Assembly (NCBI GenBank): GCA_036873755.1
Contig: JAVTVY010033683.1
Coordinates: 1-64,000, forward strand
Length of the DNA stretch: 64,000 nucleotides
DNA from: Hanleya hanleyi
Taxonomy: Eukaryota > Mollusca > Polyplacophora > Lepidopleurida > Hanleyidae
Direction: 5' to 3'
A program made the translations under genes and the position numbers. How positions within the stretch are numbered: position 1 is the first letter of the stretch; each line of letters opens with the position of its first letter. Below, one piece after another: positions 1-12,627 of this stretch. The notes below the pieces were generated by a model. It was not told where the DNA came from and ran no database searches. It saw only the letters and a list, made by a program, of their open reading frames with translations.

Positions 1-3000
1 ACAACAGTTTTCGGCTAGCTAAAGCACACATCTGGGCTTGGCGATCAGGCCCAGGTTTGTAAAGATGCCATAACAAACGCTATGATTAGTTCTTGAATGG
101 ATGACCCATATATTCCTACATATTCGGAAACCTGTTACTAGCGTGTTGGTCCTTCCATTGAATTATTGTAATTTTTGCGATACAATACTCTTAAAAACGC
201 TAATTTTCGGCAATTTTGTGGATTAAATTTGATTTTGCTGAAAAATCAGAAGCGTGAAACTGTCGAATTTAGTTATATATTAACCAGGAATGTTTCCTCT
301 ATAAATAGATGCCAAAAAGTGCCAATTCGAAAGGAGGACAATGCAAATAATATCACAAAATCTGCCCCCACCCCCCATGTCAGGTATATAAATTCAGGAT
401 GACCCTTCCGGTTTATGTCAGACGTTAGCCAGGGTCAAACGAATCTTTCTGAACCAGATATTGTATTATTGCAGGCACCAAAGTTCAGGTACTTGTCATA
501 AACTTGTATAATTATTTCAGGTTTCTGAGTTTCACTAAGAGTGAATAAATAGCCACTGATGCAGGTAAAAAGAATACAAAAATGGAGGATAATCCAGTTA
601 AAACTAGTCTGTAATGTCTGTATCTGACAACTTAAGCATCCTCAGCCGGGTCTCTGATCATTCTGTTATACCATGAGACTGATTGGATCAGTGCTGATAT
701 CGGTCAGTTCATTTTGAGACAGATATGGACATTACAATGATCACACGTTCTCACCAGAAACCAGCATTTTCGACCATTTTAGCATTTCAGCAAAGCACCA
801 GATGATGTAAATCCACAAAATACTAAAGAAAATCAATCCATTCAGTGTTACTTGAAAATATATCTTGGTCGTAAAGATTTGAGACGGTAAACGGCTGCAA
901 AACGGCACGAATAGCCGATTTTAATCAGTAAAAACACGCAACAAATATACCCCCACCCCCTTAATAAAACGATCCCACCGACCTCAACGCCCACATTGAA
1001 TGGAATCTTCCGAATTCCCACCAAACAATAAATAAGTTGAGCTACGATACCCAATTTAGCGGTATATACCTTACCTAGAGTCCATTTTCCAACACAGTTT
1101 GATCAAATACGTTCAGAAAATGTTGATGTAGTAGGCATCAGACTCCTAAATAATTTACACGTTCGGCAGTATTAACAAAATTGTACCTCGCTGGTTCCCT
1201 AATTGAGTTTAGACTTTCATCTTTCGACAGGAAGTAGTTTAATTCAAGCGCTACAACGTGACAAACTTCTTGTAAAACTTTTACCGTCAAAATTTCAAGC
1301 TGTGCGCGCCTCTACACATGAGGTGCTCATTTCGCTGTTTTCTCTGCCTGCTGAAAGCAGTGCTCAGGCCCCGCAAATAGTGCCCCGGCGAGGCATGTTA
1401 TCGGGCAGTGAATCGAAATAAAATTTGTAGCTGAATAGAACAAATACAATACTTGCCAGTGGTACCAACGGCTTTCTATTAATCGTTGCAACGAAAGAGG
1501 AAAAAAATCGTGAAAATTCTGGTCTTTGGCAGAGATTGCTTTTTTTTATTTAGGAGCCTGAGGCCTATTAGGTGGGCTTATTTCATCCGATCAGTCTGAT
1601 ATCAGACATGGGCTTGCATCATTCAATTGCCCGGAAGCTGGAAAATATTCACGGGTTTTCATCAAATACTTTGCGCGCTATGCGTTTTTTGCTACATGTA
1701 CCCCCATCAAAATACAACAGTTTTCGGCTAGCTAAAGCACACATCTGGGCTTGGCGATCAGGCCCAGATTTGTAAAGATGCCATAACAAACGCTATGATT
1801 AGTTCTTGAATGGATGACCCATATATTCCTACATATTCGGAAACCTGTTACTAGCGTGTTGGTCCTTCCATTGAATTATTGTAATTTTTGCGATACAATA
1901 CTCTTAAAAACGCTAATTTTCGGCAATTTTGTGGATTAAATTTGATTTTGCTGAAAAATCAGAAGCGTGAAACTGTCGAATTTAGTTATATATTAACCAG
2001 GAATGTTTCCTCTATAAATAGATGCCAAAAAGTGCCAATTCGAAAGGAGGACAATGCAAATAATATCACAAAATCTGTCCCCACCCCCCATGTCAGGTAT
2101 ATAAATTCAGGATGACCCTTCCGGTTTATGTCAGACGTTAGCCAGGGTCAAACGAATCTTTCTGAACCAGATATTGTATTATTGCAGGCACCAAAGTTCA
2201 GGTACTTGTCATAAACTTGTATAATTATTTCAGGTTTCTGAGTTTCACTAAGAGTGAATAAATAGCCACTGATGCAGGTAAAAAGAATACAAAAATGGAG
2301 GATAATCCAGTTAAAACTAGTCTGTAATGTCTGTATCTGACAACTTAAGCATCCTCAGCCGGGTCTCTGATCATTCTGTTATACCATGAGACTGATTGGA
2401 TCAGTGCTGATATCGGTCAGTTCATTTTGAGACAGATATGGACATTACAATGATCACACGTTCTCACCAGAAACCAGCATTTTCGACCATTTTAGCATTT
2501 CAGCAAAGCACCAGATGATGTAAATCCACAAAATACTAAAGAAAATCAATCCATTCAGTGTTACTTGAAAATATATCTTGGTCGTAAAGATTTGAGACGG
2601 TAAACGGCTGCAAAACGGCACGAATAGCCGATTTTAATCAGTAAAAACACGCAACAAATATACCCCCACCCCCTTAATAAAACGATCCCACCGACCTCAA
2701 CGCCCACATTGAATGGAATCTTCCGAATTCCCACCAAACAATAAATAAGTTGAGCTACGATACCCAATTTAGCGGTATATACCTTACCTAGAGTCCATTT
2801 TCCAACACAGTTTGATCAAATACGTTCAGAAAATGTTGATGTAGTAGGCATCAGACTCCTAAATAATTTACACGTTCGGCAGTATTAACAAAATTGTACC
2901 TCGCTGGTTCCCTAATTGAGTTTAGACTTTCATCTTTCGACAGGAAGTAGTTTAATTCAAGCGCTACAACGTGACAAACTTCTTGTAAAACTTTTACCGT

Positions 3001-6000
3001 CAAAATTTCAAGCTGTGCGCGCCTCTACACATGAGGTGCTCATTTCGCTGTTTTCTCTGCCTGCTGAAAGCAGTGCTCAGGCCCCGCAAATAGTGCCCCG
3101 GCGAGGCATGTTATCGAGCAGTGAATCGAAATAAAATTTGTAGCTGAATAGAACAAATACAATACTTGCCAGTGGTACCAACGGCTTTCTATTAATCGTT
3201 GCAACGAAGGCGGAAAAAAATCGTGAAAATTCTGGTCTTTGGCAGAGATTGCTTTTTTTTATTTAGGAGCCTGAGGCCTATTAGGTGGGCTTATTTCATC
3301 CGATCAGTCTGATATCAGACATGGGCTTGCATCATTCAATTGCCCGGAAGCTGGAAAATATTCACGGGTTTTCATCAAATACTTTGCGCGCTATGCGTTT
3401 TTTGCTACATGTACCCCCATCAAAATACAACAGTTTTCGGCTAGCTAAAGCACACATCTGGGCTTGGCGATCAGGCCCAGATTTGTAAAGATGCCATAAC
3501 AAACGCTATGATTAGTTCTTGAATGGATGACCCATATATTCCTACATATTCGGAAACCTGTTACTAGCGTGTTGGTCCTTCCATTGAATTATTGTAATTT
3601 TTGCGATACAATACTCTTAAAAACGCTAATTTTCGACAATTTTGTGGATTAAATTTGATTTTACTGAAAAATCAGAAGCGTGAAACTGTCGAATTTAGTT
3701 ATATATTAACCAGGAATGTTTCCTGTACAAATAGATGCCAAAAAGTGCCAATTCGAAAGGAGGACAATGCAAATAATATTACAAAATCTGTCCCCACCCC
3801 CCATGTCAGGTATATAAATTCAGGATGACCCTTCCGTTTTATGTCAGACGTTAGCCAGGGTCAAACGAATCTTTCTGAACCAGGTATTGTATTATTGCAG
3901 GCACCAAAGTTCAGGTACTTGTCATAAACTTGTATAATTATTTCAGGTTTCTGAGTTTCACTAAGAGTGAATAAATAGCCACTGATGCAGGTAAAAAGAA
4001 TACAAAAATGGAGGATAATCCAGTTAAAACTAGTCTGTAATGTCTGTATCTGACAACTTAAGCATCCTCAGCCGGGTCTCTGATCATTCTGTTATACCAT
4101 GAGACTGATTGGATCAGTGCTGATATCGGTCAGTTCATTTTGAGACAGATATGGACATTACAATGATCACACGTTCTCACCAGAAACCAGCATTTTCGAC
4201 CATTTTAGCATTTCAGCAAAGCACCAGATGATGTAAATCCACAAAATACTAAAGAAAATCAATCCATTCAGTGTTACTTGAAAATATATCTTGGTCGTAA
4301 AGATTTGAGACGGTAAACGGCTGCAAAACGGCACGAATAGCCGATTTTAATCAATAAAAACACGCAACAAATATACCCCCACCCCCTTAATAAAACGATC
4401 CCACCGACCTCAACGCCCACATTGAATGGAATCTTCCGAATTCCCACCAAACAATAAATAAGTTGAGCTACGATACCCAATTTAGCGGTATATACCTTAC
4501 CTAGAGTCCATTTTCCAACACAGTTTGATCAAATACGTTCAGAAAATGTTGATGTAGTAGGCATCAGACTCCTAAATAATTTACACGTTCGGCAGTATTA
4601 ACAAAATTGTACCTCGCTGGTTCCCTAATTGAGTTTAGACTTTCATCTTTCGACAGGAAGTAGTTTAATTCAAGCGCTACAACGTGACAAACTTCTTGTA
4701 AAACTTTTACCGTCAAAATTTCAAGCTGTGCGCGCCTCTACACATGAGGTGCTCATTTCGCTGTTTTCTCTGCCTGCTGAAAGCAGTGCTCAGGCCCCGC
4801 AAATAGTGCCCCGGCGAGGCATGTTATCGAGCAGTGAATCGAAATAAAATTTGTAGCTGAATAGAACAAATACAATACTTGCCAGTGGTACCAACGGCTT
4901 TCTATTAATCGTTGCAACGAAGGCGGAAAAAATCGTGAAAATTCTGGTCTTTGGCAGAGATTGCTTTTTTTTATTTAGGAGCCTGAGGCCTATTAGGTGG
5001 GCTTATTTCATCCGATCAGTCTGATATCAGACATGGGCTTGCATCATTCAATTGCCCGGAAGATGGAAAATATTCACGGGTTTTCATCAAATACTTTGCG
5101 CGCTATGCGTTTTTTGCTACATGTATCCCCATCAAAATACAACAGTTTTCGGCTAGCTAAAGCACACATCTGGGCTTGGCGATCAGGCCCAGATTTGTAA
5201 AGATGCCATAACAAACGCTATGATTAGTTCTTGAATGGATGACCCATATATTCCTACATATTCGGAAACCTGTTATTAGCGTGTTGGTCCTTCCATTGAA
5301 TTATTGTAATTTTTGCGATACAATACTCTTAAAAACGCTAATTTTCGGCAATTTTGTGGATTAAATTTGATTTTGCTGAAAAATCAGAAGCGTGAAACTG
5401 TCGAATTTAGTTATATATTAACCAGGAATGTTTCCTCTATAAATAGATGCCAAAAAGTGCCAATTCGAAAGGAGGACAATGCAAATAATATCACAAAATC
5501 TGTCCCCACCCCCCATGTCAGGTATATAAATTCAGGATGACCCTTCCGGTTTATGTCAGACGTTAGCCAGGGTCAAACGAATCTTTCTGAACCAGATATT
5601 GTATTATTGCAGGCACCAAAGTTCAGGTACTTGTCATAAACTTGTATAATTATTTCAGGTTTCTGAGTTTCACTAAGAGTGAATAAATAGCCACTGATGC
5701 AGGTAAAAAGAATACAAAAATGGAGGATAATCCAGTTAAAACTAGTCTGTAATGTCTGTATCTGACAACTTAAGCATCCTCAGCCGGGTCTCTGATCATT
5801 CTGTTATACCATGAGACTGATTGGATCAGTGCTGATATCGGTCAGTTCATTTTGAGACAGATATGGACATTACAATGATCACACGTTCTCACCAGAAACC
5901 AGCATTTTCGACCATTTTAGCATTTCAGCAAAGCACCAGATGATGTAAATCCACAAAATACTAAAGAAAATCAATCCATTCAGTGTTACTTGAAAATATA

Positions 6001-7835
6001 TCTTGGTCGTAAAGATTTGAGACGGTAAACGGCTGCAAAACGGCACGAATAGCCGATTTTAATCAGTAAAAACACGCAACAAATATACCCCCACCCCCTT
6101 AATAAAACGATCCCACCGACCTCAACGCCCACATTGAATGGAATCTTCCGAATTCCCACCAAACAATAAATAAGTTGAGCTACGATACCCAATTTAGCGG
6201 TATATACCTTACCTAGAGTCCATTTTCCAACACAGTTTGATCAAATACGTTCAGAAAATGTTGATGTAGTAGGCATCAGACTCCTAAATAATTTACACGT
6301 TCGGCAGTATTAACAAAATTGTACCTCGCTGGTTCCCTAATTGAGTTTAGACTTTCATCTTTCGACAGGAAGTAGTTTAATTCAAGCGCTACAACGTGAC
6401 AAACTTCTTGTAAAACTTTTACCGTCAAAATTTCAAGCTGTGCGCGCCTCTACACATGAGGTGCTCATTTCGCTGTTTTCTCTGCCTGCTGAAAGCAGTG
6501 CTCAGGCCCCGCAAATAGTGCCCCGGCGAGGCATGTTATCGAGCAGTGAATCGAAATAAAATTTGTAGCTGAATAGAACAAATACAATACTTGCCAGTGG
6601 TACCAACGGCTTTCTATTAATCGTTGCAACGAAGGCGGAAAAAAATCGTGAAAATTCTGGTCTTTGGCAGAGATTGCTTTTTTTTATTTAGGAGCCTGAG
6701 GCCTATTAGGTGGGCTTATTTCATCCGATCAGTCTGATATCAGACATGGGCTTGCATCATTCAATTGCCCGGAAGCTGGAAAATATTCACGGGTTTTCAT
6801 CAAATACTTTGCGCGCTATGCGTTTTTTGCTACATGTACCCCCATCAAAATACAACAGTTTTCGGCTAGCTAAAGCACACATCTGGGCTTGGCGATCAGG
6901 CCCAGATTTGTAAAGATGCCATAACAAACGCTATGATTAGTTCTTGAATGGATGACCCATATATTCCTACATATTCGGAAACCTGTTACTAGCGTGTTGG
7001 TCCTTCCATTGAATTATTGTAATTTTTGCGATACAATACTCTTAAAAACGCTAATTTTCGGCAATTTTGTGGATTAAATTTGATTTTGCTGAAAAATCAG
7101 AAGCGTGAAACTGTCGAATTTAGTTATATATTAACCAGGAATGTTTCCTCTATAAATAGATGCCAAAAAGTGCCAATTCGAAAGGAGGACAATGCAAATA
7201 ATATCACAAAATCTGTCCCCACCCCCCATGTCAGGTATATAAATTCAGGATGACCCTTCCGGTTTATGTCAGACGTTAGCCAGGGTCAAACGAATCTTTC
7301 TGAACCAGATATTGTATTATTGCAGGCACCAAAGTTCAGGTACTTGTCATAAACTTGTATAATTATTTCAGGTTTCTGAGTTTCACTAAGAGTGAATAAA
7401 TAGCCACTGATGCAGGTAAAAAGAATACAAAAATGGAGGATAATCCAGTTAAAACTAGTCTGTAATGTCTGTATCTGACAACTTAAGCATCCTCAGCCGG
7501 GTCTCTGATCATTCTGTTATACCATGAGACTGATTGGATCAGTGCTGATATCGGTCATTTCATTTTGAGACAGATATGGACATTACAATGATCACACGTT
7601 CTCACCAGAAACCAGCATTTTCGACCATTTTAGCATTTCAGCAAAGCACCAGATGATGTAAATCCACAAAATACTAAAGAAAATCAATCCATTCAGTGTT
7701 ACTTGAAAATATATCTTGGTCGTAAAGATTTGAGACGGTAAACGGCTGCAAAACGGCACGAATAGCCGATTTTAATCAGTAAAAACACGCAACAAATATA
7801 CCCCCACCCCCTTAATAAAACGATCCCACCGACCT
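1..7835. repeat. Tandem satellite array, ~1713-bp monomer
   Basis: The sequence repeats head to tail with a period of 1713 bp. Units run 1-1713, 1714-3426, 3427-5138 (one A shorter near 4927), 5139-6851, and a truncated unit from 6852 to 7835. Copies differ by only a handful of substitutions, so the array was recently amplified or homogenised. Each unit carries short open frames of 60-75 codons on both strands, but they persist only because the copies are nearly identical; none resembles a known protein. Each unit also has a TATA-like stretch (GTATATAAAT, e.g. 376-385) and a CCCCCACCCCC tract. I do not recognise any rRNA, snRNA, tRNA or histone sequence in the monomer. The array starts before the window. 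Confidence 0.95.
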
Positions 7836-8148
7836 TAGTTCTTGAATGGATGACCCATATATTCCTACATATTCGGAAACCTGTTACTAGCGTGTTGGTC
7901 CTTCCATTGAATTATTGTAATTTTTGCGATACAATACTCTTAAAAACGCTAATTTTCGGCAATTTTGTGGATTAAATTTGATTTTGCTGAAAAATCAGAA
8001 GCGTGAAACTGTCGAATTTAGTTATATATTAACCAGGAATGTTTCCTCTATAAATAGATGCCAAAAAGTGCCAATTCGAAAGGAGGACAATGCAAATAAT
8101 ATCACAAAATCTGTCCCCACCCCCCATGTCAGGTATATAAATTCAGGA
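7836..8148. repeat. Partial satellite unit after a deletion junction
   Basis: At 7835/7836 the fifth unit stops after monomer position ~985 and the sequence resumes at monomer position ~86 (TTAGTTCTTGAATGG), so about 814 bp of one repeat is missing. The resumed unit runs to about 8148 (AAATTCAGGA), where homology to the satellite ends abruptly at the left end of the palindromic element. Confidence 0.9.
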
Positions 8149-8159
8149 CGCCTGTATGG

Positions 8160-8640
8160 GGGAGGGAGGAGGTCAATTTTTTTCGTGGGCTTTACTATGG
8201 ATTGTGGGGTCTCATAGGAAGCGGCCATTTGGGAGTGAATCGGTCAAATTTTTGGGAAAATCACCGAGGTCTGTATATAGCCCCATATGCTGGCTATGGG
8301 GGGTATAGGTCCAACCTGGCAAATTCACACACGTTCATTGTGATATGGGTTGCTTGGATTTGTTTTTCACGTCTCGTCATTTAGAACACGATGGGAAGGG
8401 TCTCGGAGCGCAACGCTGAAATTTTTGGAAAAGTACATGGGGTATAGGTCCAATCTGAGAAATTCACACACGTTCATTGTGATATGGGTTGTTTGGATTT
8501 GTTTTTCACGTCTCGTCATTTAGAACACGATGGGAAGGATTTCGAAGCCCAACGGTAAGATTTTTGAAAAAAGTTCACCGAGGCCTGGGTAGGCCCATAC
8601 TGGCTATGGGGGATAGGTCCATACTGGGTGGACGTTTTGG
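8160..8640. repeat. Outermost ~145-165-bp repeats, left arm (two copies)
   Basis: Mirror of 16745-17420 with copies around 8320-8400 and 8462-8545 (CACACGTTCATTGTGATATG). Fewer copies than on the right. Confidence 0.85.
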
Positions 8641-8939
8641 GGTCTAGGTGAGCCCCTAATGATCCTATGGTGTCGTGTGAGGTCTTATTTTGAAGCTCTC
8701 GTGGAGGAGCATCCGACTGGACTAATGGTCCGTCCGTTTTCAATATTTTGGGCATGCGCAGTCTGGCCGTAGTATAGAAAGCAGGCATTTTGGGGGGTGT
8801 GTGGGTGTGTGTTTGGGGTAGAGATGGACCGCTATGGGTCCGAATGGGTCGTGGAAGGTGTCAAAGTGAAGCTTGTGTTGGGTAGAGTCAGAATGGCGTG
8901 TTTTTAAATGCAAGCCGCGTCAATCTGCGCATGCGCAGT

Positions 8940-9543
8940 TGATTGTAGTAAGTAAAGTGGCCATTTTGGGGCAGTCCAGGAAGTTGTTGGTGTCGAGATG
9001 GACCATCCTTGGTCCGAATGCGTCCTGGGAGGTGTCATTTTGTAGCTCTCGGGGTGTACATCCCGATTTCAGGGATGTTCACGTCACGTCGTCAGTAGGA
9101 GTAGTAGCGAAAGTGGGCATTTTGGGAAAGTGAAGGAAGGTATTTGGGGTAGAGATGGACCATCCTTGGTCCGAATGCGTCCTGGGAGGTGTCATTTTGT
9201 AGCTCTCGGGGTGTAGAACCCGATTTGAGGGCTGTCCACAGCATCTGTGACGTCGTTGGTGACGTCATCAGTAGGAGTAGTAGCCAAAGTGGGCATTTTG
9301 GAGCAGTGAAGGAAGGTATTTGGTGTAGAGATGGACCATCCTTGGTCCGAATGCGTCGTGGGATGTGTCATGTTGTAGCTCTCGGGCTGTAGACCCCGAT
9401 TTTAGGGATGTCCGCAGCATGTGCGACGTCATCGGTGACGTCATCAGTATGAGTAGTAGCGAAAGCGGAGATTTTGGGGCAGTGAAGGAAGGTATTTGGT
9501 GTAGGATGGTCCGAATGCGTCGCGTGAGCTGTCATCTTGTAGC
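8940..9543. repeat. Tandem array with TGACGTCA sites, left arm
   Basis: Mirror of 15735-16345. Copies are marked by GATGGACCATCC near 8997, 9153 and 9329, plus a truncated one near 9505. Exact TGACGTCA occurs at 9260-9267 and 9436-9443. Confidence 0.85.
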
Positions 9544-9680
9544 AACGCCCGTCAACGCCAAGCTTAATACTTCAACGCCCTGGTGAAATATCTCAGAAGC
9601 TCTGATTTTCTAGATATTCCATGGAATTGTCACTAATTCTTCGAAATGCAGTGGCGTCAGTCGTTACGCCTTAACAGACC
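9543..9680 (-). repeat. ~125-bp repeat block downstream of the left zinc-finger gene
   Basis: Mirror of 15585-15716 in the left arm; it includes the GCCCGTCAACGCC motif at 9546-9558. Confidence 0.8.
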
Positions 9681-9690
9681 GGAGAGAGAA

Positions 9691-9712
9691 CAACAACAAC
9701 AACAACAACAAG
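9691..9712. repeat. (CAA)n microsatellite, left arm
   Basis: Seven CAA triplets. The right arm has the matching GTT tracts at about 15522-15537 and 15553-15570. Confidence 0.9.
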
Positions 9713-9753
9713 GATGACACATGAGAGAACAACAAGAAGTTTTTTTCGTATAG

Positions 9754-9759
9754 TTTATT
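9754..9759 (-). terminator. Polyadenylation signal AATAAA, left arm
   Basis: TTTATT on the plus strand is AATAAA for the minus-strand genes, at the position equivalent to 15498-15503. Confidence 0.5.
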
Positions 9760-9920
9760 TTCCCCAATGTTACATCATACCGACGCTGGAGGAGCCAAAA
9801 ATACTCTTGCCCAATCGGAGGCCACCATTTGCATCTGTCAAATTCGTTCCTGTCATTAGATGTATTCTTGTCCAATCAGAAGTCGCCATTTCAGAAAGTT
9901 CCATCTTTGCTCGGTGTGAC

Positions 9921-10496
9921 CTAAGCGTCGTCGGGCTGGCCTGGATATTCTTTGTGCAGCATGTCCTGAAACAGTACAGTTGTTTGCGCATTCTGATCGC
10001 ATTTTCCTGGGCCTCGGTGGGTGGTAGCCCCATAGCCTCTTCCAAGTGACACTTGGTCTTCATGATGGACCTGTGCGTGGGGTCGCCTTTCATTTCAAGC
10101 GGTAGTAAGGTATACTGTTCATAGATCGCCATGGCTGTTTTCCTGATGCGGGGGCGCATTTGGGTGTACGCCTGTTGTAAATTAGCCTCTCCGGCGTCCT
10201 CGATCTCTGCAGCGTAAGTATTGATAGCTGCTGTCACAATACGATCCCAGAAGGTAGGTTCTGCCTCACTTTCCACGGACGTAGGGTGACTATCTGAGGT
10301 CAAGCTCTCCGTATCACTAGATAGACTTAGCAATCTCTGTTTCGGTATCAGTCGATACACTCTCAGCAGTCTCTGTATCAACATCCGCCTCAACGGACTC
10401 CTCGGAGTCTTCAATCCCATGTATATTTTTCTGGTGTCGCATCATATCGTAATGTCTGGTGAACGTGCGTTCGCACTCAGAGCAAGTATAAGCCAT
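9921..10496 (-). pseudogene. C2H2 zinc-finger protein of the palindrome, left-arm copy (broken)
   Basis: The start at 10496 opens a C2H2 finger (CSECERTF...HQKNIH), followed by an acidic Ser/Thr/Glu-rich linker and an alpha-helical C-terminal region with the conserved stretches TFWDRIVTAAINTYA and RKTAMAIYEQYTLLPLE. Relative to the right-arm copy it has a small deletion at the end of the acidic linker (near 10318-10325) and a 4-bp insertion near 9976, giving two frameshifts. The C-terminal domain is not one I recognise. Its N-terminal finger resembles that of the ATPase in spacing and position, suggesting a shared targeting or DNA-binding leader. The intended stop is at 9921. Confidence 0.65.
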
Positions 10497-10557
10497 GTTG
10501 ACGGTTGAACATCGACTGTGCGTGTTTTTGGAAATACGCTTGCTTTTATAGACAGTA

Positions 10558-10700
10558 ACGCCCATCAACGCTTAGCTTAACGCTTCAACGCCCTGGTGAA
10601 TTAGCTCAGAAGCTCTGATTTTCATGGAATTGACACCAATTTATCGAAATGCAGTGACGCCCGTCGTTACGCCTTAACGCCCGTCTCAACACCTTAACAC
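10558..10700 (-). repeat. ~125-bp repeat block upstream of the left zinc-finger gene
   Basis: Mirror of 14562-14691 in the left arm, with ACGCCCATCAACGCT at 10558-10572. It separates the ATPase stop from the zinc-finger start. Confidence 0.8.
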
Positions 10701-11944
10701 ACTTTCTTAACGATATAACGTCGTTTAATGATGCGTTCGAACAAATGTTTCTTTTGTGCTATTGCTCTGACATACGCCGCTTTCCCGTTCATGTCCGAGG
10801 TTTTCAACATCGACGCTGTTCTTTCAATTTCCACATGGACTGGGTCCTTATCCAACAATTTCATATGGGTCACGAGGTCGACATACCGCTGACGTAAAGC
10901 CCGACGTTATCTGGGTGCCAATCTGTTATGGGCTAAAATTGCGGCTTCCTCATTCGAATACCCTTTGCGTTGAAACTTGTTTGATGTGGCCCTCAACGCC
11001 TTGCCCATCTCGGCCTTCATACTTTCTTTGAACAAATCCTTCCATAGCCTCGAGTTCACATTATGTTCATTTCCTTGTTACGGGTTTGAGTTGGTCCTTC
11101 ACGGTTGGGTGATATTCCGGGACTGATGGTATGAAGGGGCCCCGCTGTATGGGGGTGAGTTGATGCTGCTGTTCTACCAGATGTGGACTCGGTGGGTGGT
11201 GTCGGGCTATATGACGTTGCGGTGATCCCCCGCCGGGTAACAGTAGGGTCGTCAGCCGGCGATCTTCGGGGGTATGGGCTTTTAAATCTACGAATAGGTA
11301 GCCGTACGGAGGACTTGTTGCCCCTTGAAACGCCTGCATGAAATGGTCGATGTTCTGAGAATAAATTCGACTACCAATACACAGATTTGTGCTTTGTCAA
11401 TGGGATTGGAGGACAACACAAAGTATTGGCAGTTCAAAGCAATATCTCTGGACGCCTTCGCTTGAGGAAAGAGATTCTGGGTAAAATAGATGATGGACAG
11501 ATTCCTATGATGGTATCCTTTAGTAAACAAGTCGGCAACGTGTGAATTGTCCTTGGCCGCACTCATCAGATCATCTAGCACTACCACGTTGGCCTGCTCG
11601 GGGTCAAAGTAATACGGTTCGTCTATGTCGTGAGGAATCCCTGGGACGAAACTCACATTCTGTAATCCCGTAGTTTCGTAGGCGAGCTGCCATTGGCTAT
11701 AACACCAAACAACACGTGTCGAAGCTGGGGTTGCCACACCTTCCGCTAAGAACTTTATCACCCAGGACGTCTTTCCACATGCCGAAGGGCCGCTCACCGT
11801 CATCGTATAGGGATGCTGTACTGCACTTGTTGGACCTATAGCGGGACTCGGCGGGGTCTCTTGGTTGTGTTTGCCTTGAATGTGCCTGAGCATACTATCG
11901 CGACGAGAGAAGGTTCTCTGACAGAACGTACACGTACACGACAT
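10694..11944 (-). pseudogene. A32-like P-loop packaging-type ATPase with N-terminal C2H2 finger, left-arm copy (broken)
   Basis: The reading frame starts at 11944 with a C2H2 finger (CTFC...HIQGKH, residues ~4-26), then a P-loop ATPase domain. Walker A is GPSACGKTS (intact here), Walker B is VVVLDDLM, and a conserved Q follows in the YFTQN motif, as in A32/FtsK-HerA-type DNA-packaging ATPases of Maverick/Polinton-like elements and large DNA viruses. A basic, Arg/Lys-rich C-terminal region follows, ending at the stop at 10694. Compared with the right arm it has a frameshift near 11390, a one-base insertion near 11085 and an in-frame stop near 10908, so it cannot make the full protein. Family-level function, DNA translocation into particles, is inferred; the zinc finger at the N-terminus is unusual. 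The next gene outward is the zinc-finger gene, ~200 bp downstream on the same strand. Confidence 0.75.
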
Positions 11945-12627
11945 GTTGATCTGTCGACCAATACATAAGGACTGATGAGGGACACATGTTCATTCTTATA
12001 TGTACAGACACCACCACCAGCACCACCACCACACACTACCACCACACACAACCAATACATAAGGACTGATGAGGGACACATGTTCATTCTTATATGTACA
12101 GACACCACCACCAGCACCACCACCACACACTACCACCACACACACACCACCACCACATTCCACCACCACCACCACCGGGCGTTGACGGGCGTCAACGCCC
12201 GGTGGTGGTGGGAGTTCCCGTGTGGCAGAGCTCTTCGATTGGAGCTCTTGGAGCTCAAAGCGTGTGGAGCTCAGAGCTCGGAAGAGCTCCGGTATTGTTA
12301 TCGCGCGCAGGGGTCAAAGGTCAGTTCCGGTCACGTGAACGGAAGCGGAAGTGACCTCACAGAGGTCATATGCAAATGTCACTTCCGAGCTCTGAGCTTC
12401 ACACGCTTTGAGCTCCAAGAGCTCCGATCTAAGTGCTCTGTCACACGGGAGCTCCCACCACCACCGGGCGTTGACGCCCGTCAACGCTCGGTGGTGGTGG
12501 TGGTCGTGGTGGTGGTGGAATGTGGTGGTGGTGTGTGTGTGGTGGTAGTGTGTGGTGGTGGTGCCTGTACATACAAGAATGAACATGTGTCCCTCATCAG
12601 TCCTTATGTATTGGTCGACAGATCAAC
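11945..12627. promoter_or_regulatory. Central divergent promoter-like region of the palindrome
   Basis: The two ATPase copies start on either side and read outward, so this is the only shared upstream region. Next to each start codon is the conserved block CTTATGTATTGGTCGACAGA or its diverged partner. Further in are CACC/GGT microsatellites and, at 12177-12200 and 12466-12489, the small palindrome GGGCGTTGACG. The left side carries a ~100-bp internal duplication (ACCAATACATAAGGACTGAT at 11958 and 12050). GAGCTC-rich blocks pair across the centre. The unpaired middle, 12294-12387, contains GGGTCAAAGGTCA (12311-12323), CACGTG (12332-12337) and ATGCAAAT (12370-12377). Promoter activity is inferred. 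Confidence 0.55.

Larger units (their letters stand above)
8149..12293. repeat. Left arm of the palindrome
   Basis: This is the inverted partner of 12388-17545. The outer end (GGTCAATTTTTTTCGTGGGC at 8172) is matched by its reverse complement near 17500-17520, and the inner end (GAGCTCAAAGCGTG) by the complement near 12400. Both genes in this arm lie on the minus strand. The arms are clearly diverged, with scattered substitutions and small indels. Confidence 0.9.

Noticed and set aside
175..7253. Sets of 67-75-codon open frames repeated in each satellite unit as genes
   Set aside because: They recur only because the monomers are nearly identical, have no recognisable motif, and occur on both strands.
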